A stretch of DNA of 64,000 nucleotides from a virus. The stretch lies in IMG/VR virus record IMGVR_UViG_3300037010_003016, positions 29,729 through 93,728 of that record; one strand, 5' to 3'. Positions 29,765 to 38,175 of this stretch are shown here, piece after piece (the first letter of the stretch is position 1; the number at the start of each line of letters is the position of its first letter). The translations under genes and the position numbers were made by a program. The notes beneath the pieces are model-generated. The model ran no database searches, was not told the origin of the DNA, and saw only the letters and a list, made by a program, of their open reading frames with translations.

Positions 29765-30045
29765 ATACCATAAGCTCTAAATGTAACTCCAGCAGTAGAA
29801 GTATTTACTACAACACTCTCTCCAGAAACTACTATCATATCAGTTCTTTCTAGCACATCATTAGCAGCTATAGTTGTTTTGTATTCTATTGCGTCTCCGC
29901 CTATTGTTATACTTACAGTAGCTGAATCAGAAGTCGTATTACAAGCATTTATAGTCATAGTAGCAGTTTTACCTACAGGCACTTTACACAAAACTGTATC
30001 TGTGTTAGCATCTGGCGTTACACTACCAAATTTTATTCCGGCCAT
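29752..30045 (-). CDS. Small beta-rich structural protein upstream of the fibre
   Basis: 97 aa with alternating hydrophobic/Thr residues typical of a beta sandwich (VPVGKTATMTINACN, SATVSITIGGDAIEYKT, TAGVTFRAYGIWG). It is co-transcribed with the fibre gene (13-bp overlap) behind a minus-strand late promoter, so probably a virion protein. Function unknown. Confidence 0.6.
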   Translation of the reverse strand: MAGIKFGSVTPDANTDTVLCKVPVGKTATMTINACNTTSDSATVSITIGGDAIEYKTTIAANDVLERTDMIVVSGESVVVNTSTAGVTFRAYGIWGV

Positions 30046-30068
30046 TTTATCCCCCTTAGTTTTCGAGA

Positions 30069-30076
30069 TATTTATA
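30069..30076 (-). promoter_or_regulatory. T4-type late promoter, minus strand
   Basis: Perfect TATAAATA on the minus strand, 24 bp upstream of the 30045 start. A second AATAAATA on the same strand is at 30126-30133. Confidence 0.6.
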
Positions 30077-30172
30077 ACACTTTAAAAATCTGAAAACTTA
30101 TTGATACAATATTAAATTTGTGATATATTTATTTTGACTCTTTAGTGAAACTCCGGACCTGAATAATAAGGT

Positions 30173-30180
30173 GATAAATA
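30173..30180 (+). promoter_or_regulatory. T4-type late promoter for the head operon
   Basis: GATAAATA ends 26 bp before the portal ATG (30207) and is divergent from the minus-strand late promoter at 30069. Confidence 0.55.
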
Positions 30181-30206
30181 TTCTAGGAAAATATTTTGGA
30201 GTATCT

Positions 30207-31757
30207 ATGGGATTTTTTGAATCATTAAACGAAAGCCTTAAAACAGGTTTTTTCAAACAAAAACGACCGGAAATGATGCCAATCATACAACAACAAACTG
30301 TAGACAGGTATCTTACACACGGAGAAGAAAACTATTCAAATACAGTTTTTTGGTTTGATGGTTTACCTTCTTCTACTACTTCGGCTTTCTCAGATAAAAG
30401 TGCACTAGAACAGCTTCTTGAAAAACAAGCTAATCTTATCACTACTTATAGAAAAGTATCATCATATTCTGATGTACAAGCTGGAATAGATGAAATAATT
30501 AATGAGTTTCTTTTCACAGCAGCGAAAGACGATCCGATACAAGTACAATTTGATGATAGTGCTGAAGTTTCAGATTCTATAAAAGAAGCATTTGCGGAAG
30601 CCTTAAAATCAGTTTTGAGACTTTTGAATTTTGAAGAAAATTCTTATACTATGGTTCAATCTTGGTTTATAGATGGTCAACTAAATATTCAAGTTGAATA
30701 TCATAAAAATTTGAATAGAGGAATTAAATCTCTTAATATACTATCACCTTATTACCTTTATTTTGATAAGAATGACAATAAATGGAAGTATTTTCAAATT
30801 AGAGAAAATAAGTTCTTTATATTTAATCAACAAGACTTAAATGAAATAACATTTCTTCCAGAAGAAGTTATAAGACTAGATTCAGGACTTTTTGATCAAG
30901 GAGTTATTCGTTCAAATCTACATAATGCGATAAAAGTAGCTAATATGCTTGAGTCTCTGGAAGATATGTTAGTTCCAATGAGATTTTCACACTCTGTATC
31001 AAGAAGAGTGTTTAATATGGATATATCTGGTCTGCCTGCGGCGAAAGCCCAGCAAGCGGCGCTTGAGATGCAAAATAAATTCAGATATAAAAAGGTATAC
31101 GATCCGTCAACAGGAAGTATAACAAATACTTCTGCCGTCAATGCGATAGTAGAAGACTATTGGGTTATGTCAAGAGACGGTAATAAAGGTCTAGATGTAC
31201 AAACTCTAGATGAAACTGGAAATCTTGGCGAGATGAATGACATCAAATACATAAGAGAAAAACTTTATCTAGCGATGAAAGTTCCTCTCTCTAGAATGAA
31301 TGTCGATACATCCGCCGATTATGATTTTGGTTCAATGACTGTATCTAGAGATGAAATAAAATTCTTCTCATATATTAGTAGACTAAGAAGACAATTCAAT
31401 AAACTTTTCATTGAACTTATGAAAAGACAATTAGTTTCTCAAGGTAAAATGAAAGAAAGTGAGTTTGAAAAATTCAAAGGTCAATTCAAACTAATATATT
31501 CAAAAGAAAATTCTTTCCTTGATAAACTAGAAACCGAATCATTTAAAGAGAAAATTGATACTTATAGTACTGTAGAGCCTCTTATAGGTAAAAAATTTAG
31601 CGAACTATGGGTAAATAAAAATATTCTTAAGATGACAGACGAAGAAATTAGGCAGATGAGAACTGAAATCGATCAAGAAGCTGCTGAAAGGAAAAAAAGA
31701 GAAGCTGAAAACAGCGGTGGAAGTTCTGATGAAGAAGAAAACGATGAAGAATACTAA
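30207..31757 (+). CDS. Portal vertex protein gp20
   Basis: 516 aa from ATG 30207, preceded by TTGGAG at good spacing; T4 gp20 is 524 aa. The frame is open to GTG 30171, but that codon lies in the late promoter. gp20-type motifs include VQAGIDEIINEF, SPYYLYFDKNDNKWKYFQI, VPLSRMNVDTSADYDFG and DKLETESFKEKIDTYS. It forms the dodecameric DNA gate. The C-terminus is Glu-rich. Confidence 0.9.
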   Translation: MGFFESLNESLKTGFFKQKRPEMMPIIQQQTVDRYLTHGEENYSNTVFWFDGLPSSTTSAFSDKSALEQLLEKQANLITTYRKVSSYSDVQAGIDEIINEFLFTAAKDDPIQVQFDDSAEVSDSIKEAFAEALKSVLRLLNFEENSYTMVQSWFIDGQLNIQVEYHKNLNRGIKSLNILSPYYLYFDKNDNKWKYFQIRENKFFIFNQQDLNEITFLPEEVIRLDSGLFDQGVIRSNLHNAIKVANMLESLEDMLVPMRFSHSVSRRVFNMDISGLPAAKAQQAALEMQNKFRYKKVYDPSTGSITNTSAVNAIVEDYWVMSRDGNKGLDVQTLDETGNLGEMNDIKYIREKLYLAMKVPLSRMNVDTSADYDFGSMTVSRDEIKFFSYISRLRRQFNKLFIELMKRQLVSQGKMKESEFEKFKGQFKLIYSKENSFLDKLETESFKEKIDTYSTVEPLIGKKFSELWVNKNILKMTDEEIRQMRTEIDQEAAERKKREAENSGGSSDEEENDEEY

Positions 31758-31775
31758 GCGAATAAAGGAGAAGTA

Positions 31776-31961
31776 ATGAAAAATATAGTAGATCTTTGTG
31801 CTAACGGAAAATTTTCGGATTTTCTTTCTACGGCAAAAGAAGAAATAAGAAATAGAATAACTTCTAGAGAAGATGTCTCTCAAAGAATTTCTGAAATTAG
31901 AAAATACAGAGAAGTAATAAAAAACTCTAAACCTGCATCTGTGGAGAAAAAAGGAGAATAA
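31776..31961 (+). CDS. Prohead core protein, gp67/gp68-like
   Basis: 61 aa, charged and helical, between portal and prohead protease, exactly where T4 has genes 67 and 68. AAAGGAG ribosome site. Assignment by position and character; the sequence is too short for certainty. Confidence 0.6.
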   Translation: MKNIVDLCANGKFSDFLSTAKEEIRNRITSREDVSQRISEIRKYREVIKNSKPASVEKKGE

Positions 31962-31963
31962 AC

Positions 31964-32653
31964 ATGAAAAACTTAAAACTAATGGTTGAAGCAGAAGAAA
32001 CACAAGTAGATTTTCTTGTAGAAGCTTCAGAAGGTAAAAAAAATATCTTTATAGAAGGTGTTTTTTCTACAATAGGAGAAAGGAACAGAAACAAAAGAAT
32101 TTACCCTAGACATATTTGGGAGTCTAATGTTGCTCAGTATCAAGAGGAGTTAAAAAATTCTACTGTAAACACACTAATGGAAATGGAACATCCGCCTAGA
32201 ACTACAGTAGATCCACTAGAAGCGGTTGCAAAGATAACCAAATTGGACATAGAAGGAAAATATGTAATAGGTAAGTCCAAATTTTTAGATAATCCAAAAG
32301 CTAATATTATAAAAAACTTAATCGATGAAGGTATCAGAATAGGTGTTTCTTCTAGAGGAGTAGGTAATGTTGGTAATGATGGTGTTATAACTAATTATAA
32401 ATTGATCAATTTTGACATAGTATCTCTCCCTTCAGACTACAATGTGAACCTAAACAGAGTATACGAATGCTTTGTAGAAGGTATCTACACTGATAAGACT
32501 TATACTATTAATGAATCTACAGGTCTAATAGAAGAAGTAAAAGAAGAAGCTATAATAGAAAGTAAACTTACTCAAATAAAAAAACTAAAAGACTACGATA
32601 GAAAACTAGTAGAAACTTATATCCTCAACCAATTTAAAAACCTCTTAAAGTAA
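31964..32653 (+). CDS. Prohead core protease gp21
   Basis: 229 aa (T4 gp21 is 212). Serine protease of the herpes-assemblin-like fold: GVFSTIGERNRNKRIYPRHI, catalytic His in EMEHPPR (near residue 73), catalytic Ser in IGVSSRGVGN (near residue 129), then FDIVSLPSDYNVN. It cleaves scaffold and capsid proteins during head maturation. Confidence 0.9.
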   Translation: MKNLKLMVEAEETQVDFLVEASEGKKNIFIEGVFSTIGERNRNKRIYPRHIWESNVAQYQEELKNSTVNTLMEMEHPPRTTVDPLEAVAKITKLDIEGKYVIGKSKFLDNPKANIIKNLIDEGIRIGVSSRGVGNVGNDGVITNYKLINFDIVSLPSDYNVNLNRVYECFVEGIYTDKTYTINESTGLIEEVKEEAIIESKLTQIKKLKDYDRKLVETYILNQFKNLLK

Positions 32654-32661
32654 TCCCTCTT

Positions 32662-32687
32662 AAAACGGAGATAAAAATCTCCGTTTT
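32662..32687 (+). terminator. Terminator after the protease gene
   Basis: AAAACGGAGAT, AAAA loop, ATCTCCGTTTT: an 11-bp perfect stem with a T-rich 3' arm. Confidence 0.75.
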
Positions 32688-32693
32688 CTTCAC

Positions 32694-32702
32694 AAATAAA
32701 TA
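32694..32702 (+). promoter_or_regulatory. T4-type late promoter for scaffold/capsid genes
   Basis: AAATAAATA, 54 bp upstream of the scaffold start, directly after the terminator. Confidence 0.55.
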
Positions 32703-32756
32703 TACTTGTAAAGGTGTTAAATCCTTACGGAAAGAAAAACTAACTCGGAGAAGAAT

Positions 32757-33527
32757 ATGAATTTAAAACCAATTTTTGAATCTATTGACTCTGAAGTTTT
32801 TACCGACGAACTTAAAGAAAAAGTAGAAGTAATTCTTTCCGCAGAAGTAGAACAAAGAGTAGCTGAAAGTCTTGAAAAAGAAAAAGAAGCGCTTGTCGAA
32901 TCTATGGAAGCTGAAAAGGAAGAATTTAAAACTTCTCTTTCTGAAAAAGTTGAAAACTATTTTGACTATCTTACACAAGAACTAAGTGAAAAATTCCTTA
33001 TTGAATCCGCAGAAGAAGTTGTTGAATTGAGAAAAGCAGCTCTTTTCGAATCAGTAAAGGCGCTCGCTGGCGAATTCGGAATCACTATTGCCGAAGCGAA
33101 AGCTTGTGATAAAGAAGACGAAGAAGATAAAGAAGACGGTGAAACTGAAGAAGAAAAAGAAGGTAAAGGTAAAAAAGATAAAGAAGCTGAAGAGTTGAAA
33201 GAGTCTTTTGATAAACTATTTGAAGAACATCAAGCTCTAAAAGCTAAATATATAGAACTGTCTAAGATAGGACTTATAAAAGAACTATCTGAAGGTCTAA
33301 CTCTACCTCAAGCCGAAAATTTCGCAAAACTTGCAAAAGTTGTGGAATTGAAATCTACTGATGTAGAATCTGTAGAAAAATTTATGGAACAACTAAAATC
33401 TATTAAAGAAGCTCTTGAATTTACTAGTTCAGAAGCTAAAGAAGAGGAAAAAGTTGTTTCTGAGTCTGTAAAAGAAGAAACAAAAAAAGCTGTATCAGTT
33501 ATTGATATTGCTAAAAAACACTGGTAA
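32757..33527 (+). CDS. Prohead scaffold protein gp22
   Basis: 256 aa, highly charged (Glu/Lys), coiled-coil; an acidic insert (about residues 118-148) is followed by another helix. gp22-type N-terminus (MNLKPIFESIDSEVFTDEL) and position between protease and capsid. It forms the internal core that is degraded by gp21. Confidence 0.8.
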   Translation: MNLKPIFESIDSEVFTDELKEKVEVILSAEVEQRVAESLEKEKEALVESMEAEKEEFKTSLSEKVENYFDYLTQELSEKFLIESAEEVVELRKAALFESVKALAGEFGITIAEAKACDKEDEEDKEDGETEEEKEGKGKKDKEAEELKESFDKLFEEHQALKAKYIELSKIGLIKELSEGLTLPQAENFAKLAKVVELKSTDVESVEKFMEQLKSIKEALEFTSSEAKEEEKVVSESVKEETKKAVSVIDIAKKHW

Positions 33528-33553
33528 TAAAAATTAAAGGAGTAAAATCTAAA

Positions 33554-34891
33554 ATGGAAAATCTTGTAGAAAAATACAGTGATGCTCTAGAAAGCAAAAA
33601 ATTTGCTGCTCTAAGAGAATCTGAAAAATCAGTTATGGCGACGCTTCTTGAAAACACAGCTAAAGAAGCTCAAAAACTTATAAGCGAAGGTACAGTATCT
33701 GGCGATATTCAAACTTTCACAAATATACTTCTTCCTCTTGTAAGAAGAACTCACCCAAATCTAATCGCTAACGCTCTTACTGGTGTTGCTCCACTTCCTG
33801 GACCAACAGGTTATATCTATGCTCTTACAACTAGATATACTGGCACAAGCGATAACTCAATTGTTCCTGTAGCAAACGCACAAATCCTTGTAACTGATCT
33901 TGCTGATGCATCTACTAAATTTACAGTAGGCGGTGATATATCAACTTCTGATAAAAAAGCTGGTAAAGTTATCTACATAGAAGGAAGCAAACTACTTGTT
34001 AAAAATGTTTCTGGCGTATTTGCTGCTGGTGATGCGGTTGACAATGCTAATCCTTTCTCTGCTGCTGAAACTACTGTAACTGCTGTTTTCTCAAACGAAG
34101 CTACATTTACAAGAGTGCTTAAAAACTATACTGGTCCTGTTTCTACAGCCGTAGGTGAACAACTTGGCACTGATATGAAAGAACTAGGTATTACAATAGC
34201 TAGACAAATGGTAGAAACAACAACCAGAAAACTAAAAGCAAAATACACTGTTGAAATGTTCCAAGACCTTCAAGCAGTTCACGGTCTAAATGCTGAAAAC
34301 GAATTGATGAACCTTATCTCTTATGAACTTCAAGCTGAACTTGATAGGGAAATTGTTACTTATGTAAACAATACAGCTACTGTTGTTTCTGACGCTACTG
34401 TTCACTCTTATGATGGTAGATGGGAAATAGAAAAATACAGAAGCCTAGCTCTTAAAATTGATGCTGAATCTAGAGAAATCGGTAGATTGACAAGAAGAGG
34501 CGCTGGTAATACTCTTGTAGTATCTCCAAAAGTTTCTATTATGCTTTCTGCTCTCGGTGGTTTCATTCTTTCTCCAGTTCCTAACAATGTTGATGGTCTA
34601 TCACTTGCTTCTCAAGTTGGTACATTTGACGGTAAATACAATGTTATAGTTGACAACTTTGCTGAAGCTGATTATGTAACTACACTTTACAAAGGTGCTA
34701 CTGCTGCTGACAATATGTGTTTCTACAGCCCATATGTCCCAGTAAGCTTTATCAAAACTGTAAATCCTGAATCTGGTCAACCAGCTCTAATCGCTGCTTC
34801 TAGGTATGCTCTAAGCAAAAACCCTCTTAACCCAGAAAATTACGCTAGAACATTCGGTGTTTCTCTAACAAGTACTGTACTAGGTGCTTAA
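33554..34891 (+). CDS. Major capsid protein gp23
   Basis: 445 aa (T4 gp23 precursor is 521). gp23 motifs: LVRRTHPNLIANALTGVAPLPGPTG, split here as LVRRTHPNLIAN and GVAPLPGPTGYIYAL; also YTVEMFQDLQAVHGLNAE and the C-terminal NPENYARTFGV. A GAGGTGTCTG-type GGCDI region is shorter than in T4. AAGGAG site upstream, terminator downstream. Confidence 0.92.
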   Translation: MENLVEKYSDALESKKFAALRESEKSVMATLLENTAKEAQKLISEGTVSGDIQTFTNILLPLVRRTHPNLIANALTGVAPLPGPTGYIYALTTRYTGTSDNSIVPVANAQILVTDLADASTKFTVGGDISTSDKKAGKVIYIEGSKLLVKNVSGVFAAGDAVDNANPFSAAETTVTAVFSNEATFTRVLKNYTGPVSTAVGEQLGTDMKELGITIARQMVETTTRKLKAKYTVEMFQDLQAVHGLNAENELMNLISYELQAELDREIVTYVNNTATVVSDATVHSYDGRWEIEKYRSLALKIDAESREIGRLTRRGAGNTLVVSPKVSIMLSALGGFILSPVPNNVDGLSLASQVGTFDGKYNVIVDNFAEADYVTTLYKGATAADNMCFYSPYVPVSFIKTVNPESGQPALIAASRYALSKNPLNPENYARTFGVSLTSTVLGA

Positions 34892-34902
34892 TAGCCTTCA
34901 TT

Positions 34903-34932
34903 CTTAGAGTCCTCTTTGGACTCTAAGTTTTT
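34903..34932 (+). terminator. Rho-independent terminator after the capsid gene
   Basis: CTTAGAGTCC, TCTTT loop, GGACTCTAAG, then TTTTT. Confidence 0.85.
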
Positions 34933-34993
34933 AATTAAATATCTTCTCTTTGAAGTTGTTTTGTTAAAAACTTTCTTTCAAACAATCCGCTTT

Positions 34994-35002
34994 AAATAAA
35001 TA
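34994..35002 (+). promoter_or_regulatory. T4-type late promoter candidate
   Basis: AAATAAATA, 28 bp before the papain-like protease gene. Confidence 0.55.
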
Positions 35003-35030
35003 ATTCTATCATATCATTAGGAATAGAAGT

Positions 35031-35858
35031 ATGCAACCAACAATTCTAAAAGATCTAATAGATGATAGAGACTATATTTTCTCTTCAAATACTCAGATAG
35101 TCAATTCCTTTTCGCTTAAAGACTATGTTGAAGTAATAGAAGACCAAAGACAAACACATAGTTGTACAGCTCACGCTGGAACTTCAGCTTTTGAAATTCA
35201 TCTAAAAATGCAAAACAACTTCTTTCAAACCTCTAGACTATTCTTATATTATTGGTTGAGAAATGGAAATTCAAATTTAGAAGGTAAAGATAATGGAGCA
35301 TATACAAGAGATGTATGTAAATGTCTTTATACTTACGGAATATGTCCAGAAGATCATTGGAAATTCGATCTTAATAATATTGAAACACAACCGCCTCAAT
35401 CTGTTATAGATGAAGCAAAAAAGAACAGAGTATTGAAATATGAAAGAATTATTGAACAAAAAGACAATACTTTAAAATCAATCAAACAAGCAATTTGTGA
35501 AAAGAAACCTATAATAATAGGAATGAATATTGACGATAGATTTTTCTCTGCTGGTGTTCAAAGTGTATTTGAAGAACAAGTAAAAGCATTTAAATCTACA
35601 CCTAGAGGCGAAGATAAAGGCGGTCATACTATGGTAATAGTAGGATATGATGGGGATAATCTAATTATAGAAAACTCTTGGAGTTCTCAGTGGGGAAATA
35701 ATGGTTTTATTTGTTTACCTTATGAAGATATATCAGGAGATATATTAGATTTGTGGGTAATGTCTGAGATTGACACAAATTTACAGAATGATGTGAAACA
35801 AATAACTCTTTTAGATAAAATCAAAATCTTTTTTAAAAACCTTTTTAGGAGAAAATAA
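35031..35858 (+). CDS. Papain-like (C1A) cysteine protease
   Basis: 275 aa. Catalytic architecture is complete: oxyanion Gln39 six residues before Cys45 (DQRQTHSC), His in GGHTMVIVGYD, Asn in IENSWSSQWGNNGF. C1A proteases cut peptide bonds; in a phage the target could be a virion protein or a host protein. No signal peptide is seen. A late promoter directly upstream implies late expression. It shares a one-base stop/start overlap with the glycine-rich gene that follows. Confidence 0.85.
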   Translation: MQPTILKDLIDDRDYIFSSNTQIVNSFSLKDYVEVIEDQRQTHSCTAHAGTSAFEIHLKMQNNFFQTSRLFLYYWLRNGNSNLEGKDNGAYTRDVCKCLYTYGICPEDHWKFDLNNIETQPPQSVIDEAKKNRVLKYERIIEQKDNTLKSIKQAICEKKPIIIGMNIDDRFFSAGVQSVFEEQVKAFKSTPRGEDKGGHTMVIVGYDGDNLIIENSWSSQWGNNGFICLPYEDISGDILDLWVMSEIDTNLQNDVKQITLLDKIKIFFKNLFRRK

Positions 35859-36355
35859 TGTTTTATAATGATACAACAGTAAAAGTTAATGATAGGTTTA
35901 CTGTTCCTGGTACTTATTATTGGACTTGTCCTGTCGGAGTTTCAAAAGTTACAACACTATGTATAGGCGGCGGAGGCTATAGTTCTAGCACAAGTTCTGG
36001 TGTTGGTGGAGGAATAGGATGGAAAACAAATATTCCTGTTGTTCCAGGAACACAATACCTTGTTAAAGTAGGAAAAGGCGGTACTACAGCAAATAACTCA
36101 AATACTCCTGGAGAGACTTCATTTTTTATTTCTCCATATTTTGTTGCTGGAAATGGAGGAGGTACATACCAAACTGGTTACGGCGGTGTCGGAGATGGTG
36201 GCGGAGACGGCATTTATGTAAGAACTTGGAATGGTTCAAGCGGTTATGGATCTCCGTCTACAGACTCTTCTAGTAATTACGGAGTAGGCGCTGTAAGAAT
36301 TGTTAGCGGAATTCCATTAGATCTTTCCTTTAATGGTTATCTGTTTTGGTTATAA
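35858..36355 (+). CDS. Glycine-rich structural-type protein
   Basis: 165 aa. VPGTYYWTCPVGVSKVTTL followed by CIGGGG and several Gly-rich loops is the pattern of glycine-rich tail or decoration domains. Translationally coupled to the papain-like protease, so a substrate or partner relation is possible (inference). Confidence 0.55.
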   Translation: MFYNDTTVKVNDRFTVPGTYYWTCPVGVSKVTTLCIGGGGYSSSTSSGVGGGIGWKTNIPVVPGTQYLVKVGKGGTTANNSNTPGETSFFISPYFVAGNGGGTYQTGYGGVGDGGGDGIYVRTWNGSSGYGSPSTDSSSNYGVGAVRIVSGIPLDLSFNGYLFWL

Positions 36356-36356
36356 T

Positions 36357-36379
36357 TTTAAACTAAAATAAGTTAAAAT
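36357..36379 (+). promoter_or_regulatory. Middle/early-type promoter (TTTAAAC, TAAAAT)
   Basis: TTTAAAC at 36357 and TAAAAT at 36374, start-to-start 17 nt, before the 36400 gene. Confidence 0.55.
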
Positions 36380-36399
36380 AAAAATATGAAAGGATTTTT

Positions 36400-36885
36400 G
36401 TGGGAATAAACAGCAAACAAAAAGGTAATAGCTTCGAAAGAATAGTAGCAAATAGACTATCAGAAGTTTTCGAAGACTATTACGGGAAGAAACAATCTTT
36501 TTATAGAAACGCTAATTCTGGTGCGTTCTTCGGCGGAAAAAATCAATTTAGAACTGAAACACATTTAGAAGAACACCAAGACTTTGGAGATATAATCACT
36601 CCTAAAGACTTTAGATTTACTATTGAGTGTAAAGCGTATAAAACTCCTCCATCATTTAAGTCTATTATAGAAGGCAAAGTCACACAATGGGATACTTGGC
36701 TAGAACAAGCTGAAACTGACGCCGAAAATGCTAAAAAACAGCCGCTTCTAATTGTAAAATACAATAACTGTCCTATAATAGTCTTCTCGAAAATTTACTA
36801 TGAACTAGAGATAGTTTCTCTATATAAAGACTATTTCATTTATCAATTTGAAGAGTTTTTGAAAATAGGTGAAGATTTACTTTAG
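36400..36885 (+). CDS. PD-(D/E)XK nuclease, Holliday-junction-resolvase-like
   Basis: 161 aa, GTG start with AAAGGA upstream. KQKGNSFERIVANRL (catalytic Glu), FGDIITP (Asp) and FTIECKAYK (Glu-x-Lys) give the full PD-(D/E)XK signature in Hjc-like order. Likely resolves or trims branched DNA during replication or packaging (inference). Confidence 0.7.
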   Translation: MGINSKQKGNSFERIVANRLSEVFEDYYGKKQSFYRNANSGAFFGGKNQFRTETHLEEHQDFGDIITPKDFRFTIECKAYKTPPSFKSIIEGKVTQWDTWLEQAETDAENAKKQPLLIVKYNNCPIIVFSKIYYELEIVSLYKDYFIYQFEEFLKIGEDLL

Positions 36886-36897
36886 AAAGGAGAAAAT

Positions 36898-37185
36898 ATG
36901 TTTGAATTTCCTTCAGTTCCTAGATGGGTTAATAAAAAAGATGTAGTAATAGAACTTGATCCGTACGAACAAATAACTGAGTCTGGTATTATTACTGGAG
37001 TAGGAAATAGATCTGTTTTAGATAGACAAACTCAAGGTACTGTAGTTGTTGTTGGTAGTAAAGTAAAAGAGGTCGAAGTCGGTGATAAAGTAGTTTTTGG
37101 AAAAGAGTTCGGTATCGATTACACTGTTGGTGATAAGAAGTATACACAGATTCTGGAGAAACATATTCAACTCAAAATGGATTAA
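36898..37185 (+). CDS. GroES-like co-chaperonin, copy 1
   Basis: 95 aa. KDVVIELDPYEQITESGIIT, GTVVVVGSKVKEVEVGDKVV, then a terminal beta strand matches the GroES fold, with a short mobile loop at ESGIITG. Phage co-chaperonins such as T4 gp31 replace host GroES to fold the capsid protein. RBS AAAGGAG. Confidence 0.75.
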   Translation: MFEFPSVPRWVNKKDVVIELDPYEQITESGIITGVGNRSVLDRQTQGTVVVVGSKVKEVEVGDKVVFGKEFGIDYTVGDKKYTQILEKHIQLKMD

Positions 37186-37225
37186 ACTTTTTAAGCTAAA
37201 AATTTCTTAAAAGATTAAAGTTAAA

Positions 37226-37248
37226 TTTAAGAAAATTTTAGCTATAAT
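37226..37248 (+). promoter_or_regulatory. Middle/early-type promoter (TTTAAG, TATAAT)
   Basis: TTTAAG at 37226, TATAAT at 37243, between the two co-chaperonin genes; start-to-start 17 nt. Confidence 0.65.
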
Positions 37249-37296
37249 TCTTCTTGAAAAGAAATCTAATAACCAAAGATTCAATAAAGGAAGAAT

Positions 37297-37596
37297 ATGT
37301 CAGAAGAAACACAATCAATTCTTTTATGGTTAAACAAAAGAGATATAGTAATAGAGCTTGATTCTGATGAACTTGATACTTCTGATGAAGAAGGTGAAAG
37401 AATTGATTCAGAAAGACAAGCTAAAGGTACTGTAATTGCTGTTGGTAAAAAAGTAAAAAATATCAAAGAAGGTGATAGAGTAATATTTGAAAAAGCATAT
37501 TGCTTGTCTTATTCTATTTGTGGTAAAAACTATGTAAAAACCCAAGAAAGATTTATACAATTTAAGTTACATAAAGTCTTTTTGAGACACAATTAA
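37297..37596 (+). CDS. GroES-like co-chaperonin, copy 2
   Basis: 99 aa paralogue of the preceding gene. It aligns over KRDIVIELDSDELDTSDEEG, ERQAKGTVIAVGKKVKN, IKEGDRVIFEKAY and a terminal FIQFKL strand. The mobile-loop region is acidic (DTSDEEGER) instead of hydrophobic, so chaperonin binding may differ. It has its own promoter. Confidence 0.65.
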   Translation: MSEETQSILLWLNKRDIVIELDSDELDTSDEEGERIDSERQAKGTVIAVGKKVKNIKEGDRVIFEKAYCLSYSICGKNYVKTQERFIQFKLHKVFLRHN

Positions 37597-37598
37597 AA

Positions 37599-37621
37599 TT
37601 TAAACTTTCCAGAGCTATAAT
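37599..37621 (+). promoter_or_regulatory. Middle/early-type promoter (TTTAAAC, TATAAT)
   Basis: TTTAAAC at 37599 and TATAAT at 37616, upstream of dCMP deaminase. Confidence 0.65.
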
Positions 37622-37643
37622 TTCTTCCTTTAAAAGGAATATT

Positions 37644-38159
37644 ATGAACACTTTAACAGACAAAGAAAAGAAATATCATAATTTCTATATGGACATAGCA
37701 GAAAGATGTTCACTAATGTCTTTTGCTGAAAGAAAGAAAGTAGGTTGTGTTATTGTTAAAGATGGTAACATAATCGCTATGGGTTGGAATGGTATGCCTT
37801 CAGGAATGGATAATAGATGTGAAGACTTAATTACTTGTTCTTATTGTAATGGAAGCGGTTCAGTCGATATTGTTCACGGTATGGTTGATTGTGATCGTTG
37901 TGATGGAACAGGACATTTTCTTGTTACTAAAACAGAGTGTCTTCACGCAGAATTGAACGCTCTTTCTAAACTAGCTAAATCAAATAATTCTGCTGAAGGA
38001 GCTACTCTTTATGTTACTCTTTCACCTTGTGTTGATTGTGCTAAGTTGATAATACAATCAGGAATAAAAACTGTAGTATTTAAAGAGCCATATAGAGATC
38101 TTTCTGGTATTGAATTACTAGAAAAATGCGGCATAAAAGTAATATATCCACAGAAGTAA
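37644..38159 (+). CDS. dCMP deaminase with inserted DnaJ-like zinc motif
   Basis: 171 aa. Catalytic zinc motifs HAEL (in ECLHAELNAL) and PCVDC, with N-terminal GCVIVKDGNIIAMGWNG. Converts dCMP to dUMP for dTMP synthesis. Between the halves lies an insert with two C-x-x-C-x-G-x-G elements (CSYCNGSG and CDRCDGTG), as in the DnaJ zinc domain. Other phage dCMP deaminases bind a structural zinc in this region, so the insert may be structural. Confidence 0.88.
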   Translation: MNTLTDKEKKYHNFYMDIAERCSLMSFAERKKVGCVIVKDGNIIAMGWNGMPSGMDNRCEDLITCSYCNGSGSVDIVHGMVDCDRCDGTGHFLVTKTECLHAELNALSKLAKSNNSAEGATLYVTLSPCVDCAKLIIQSGIKTVVFKEPYRDLSGIELLEKCGIKVIYPQK

Positions 38160-38175
38160 AATCAAAAGGAACTTT

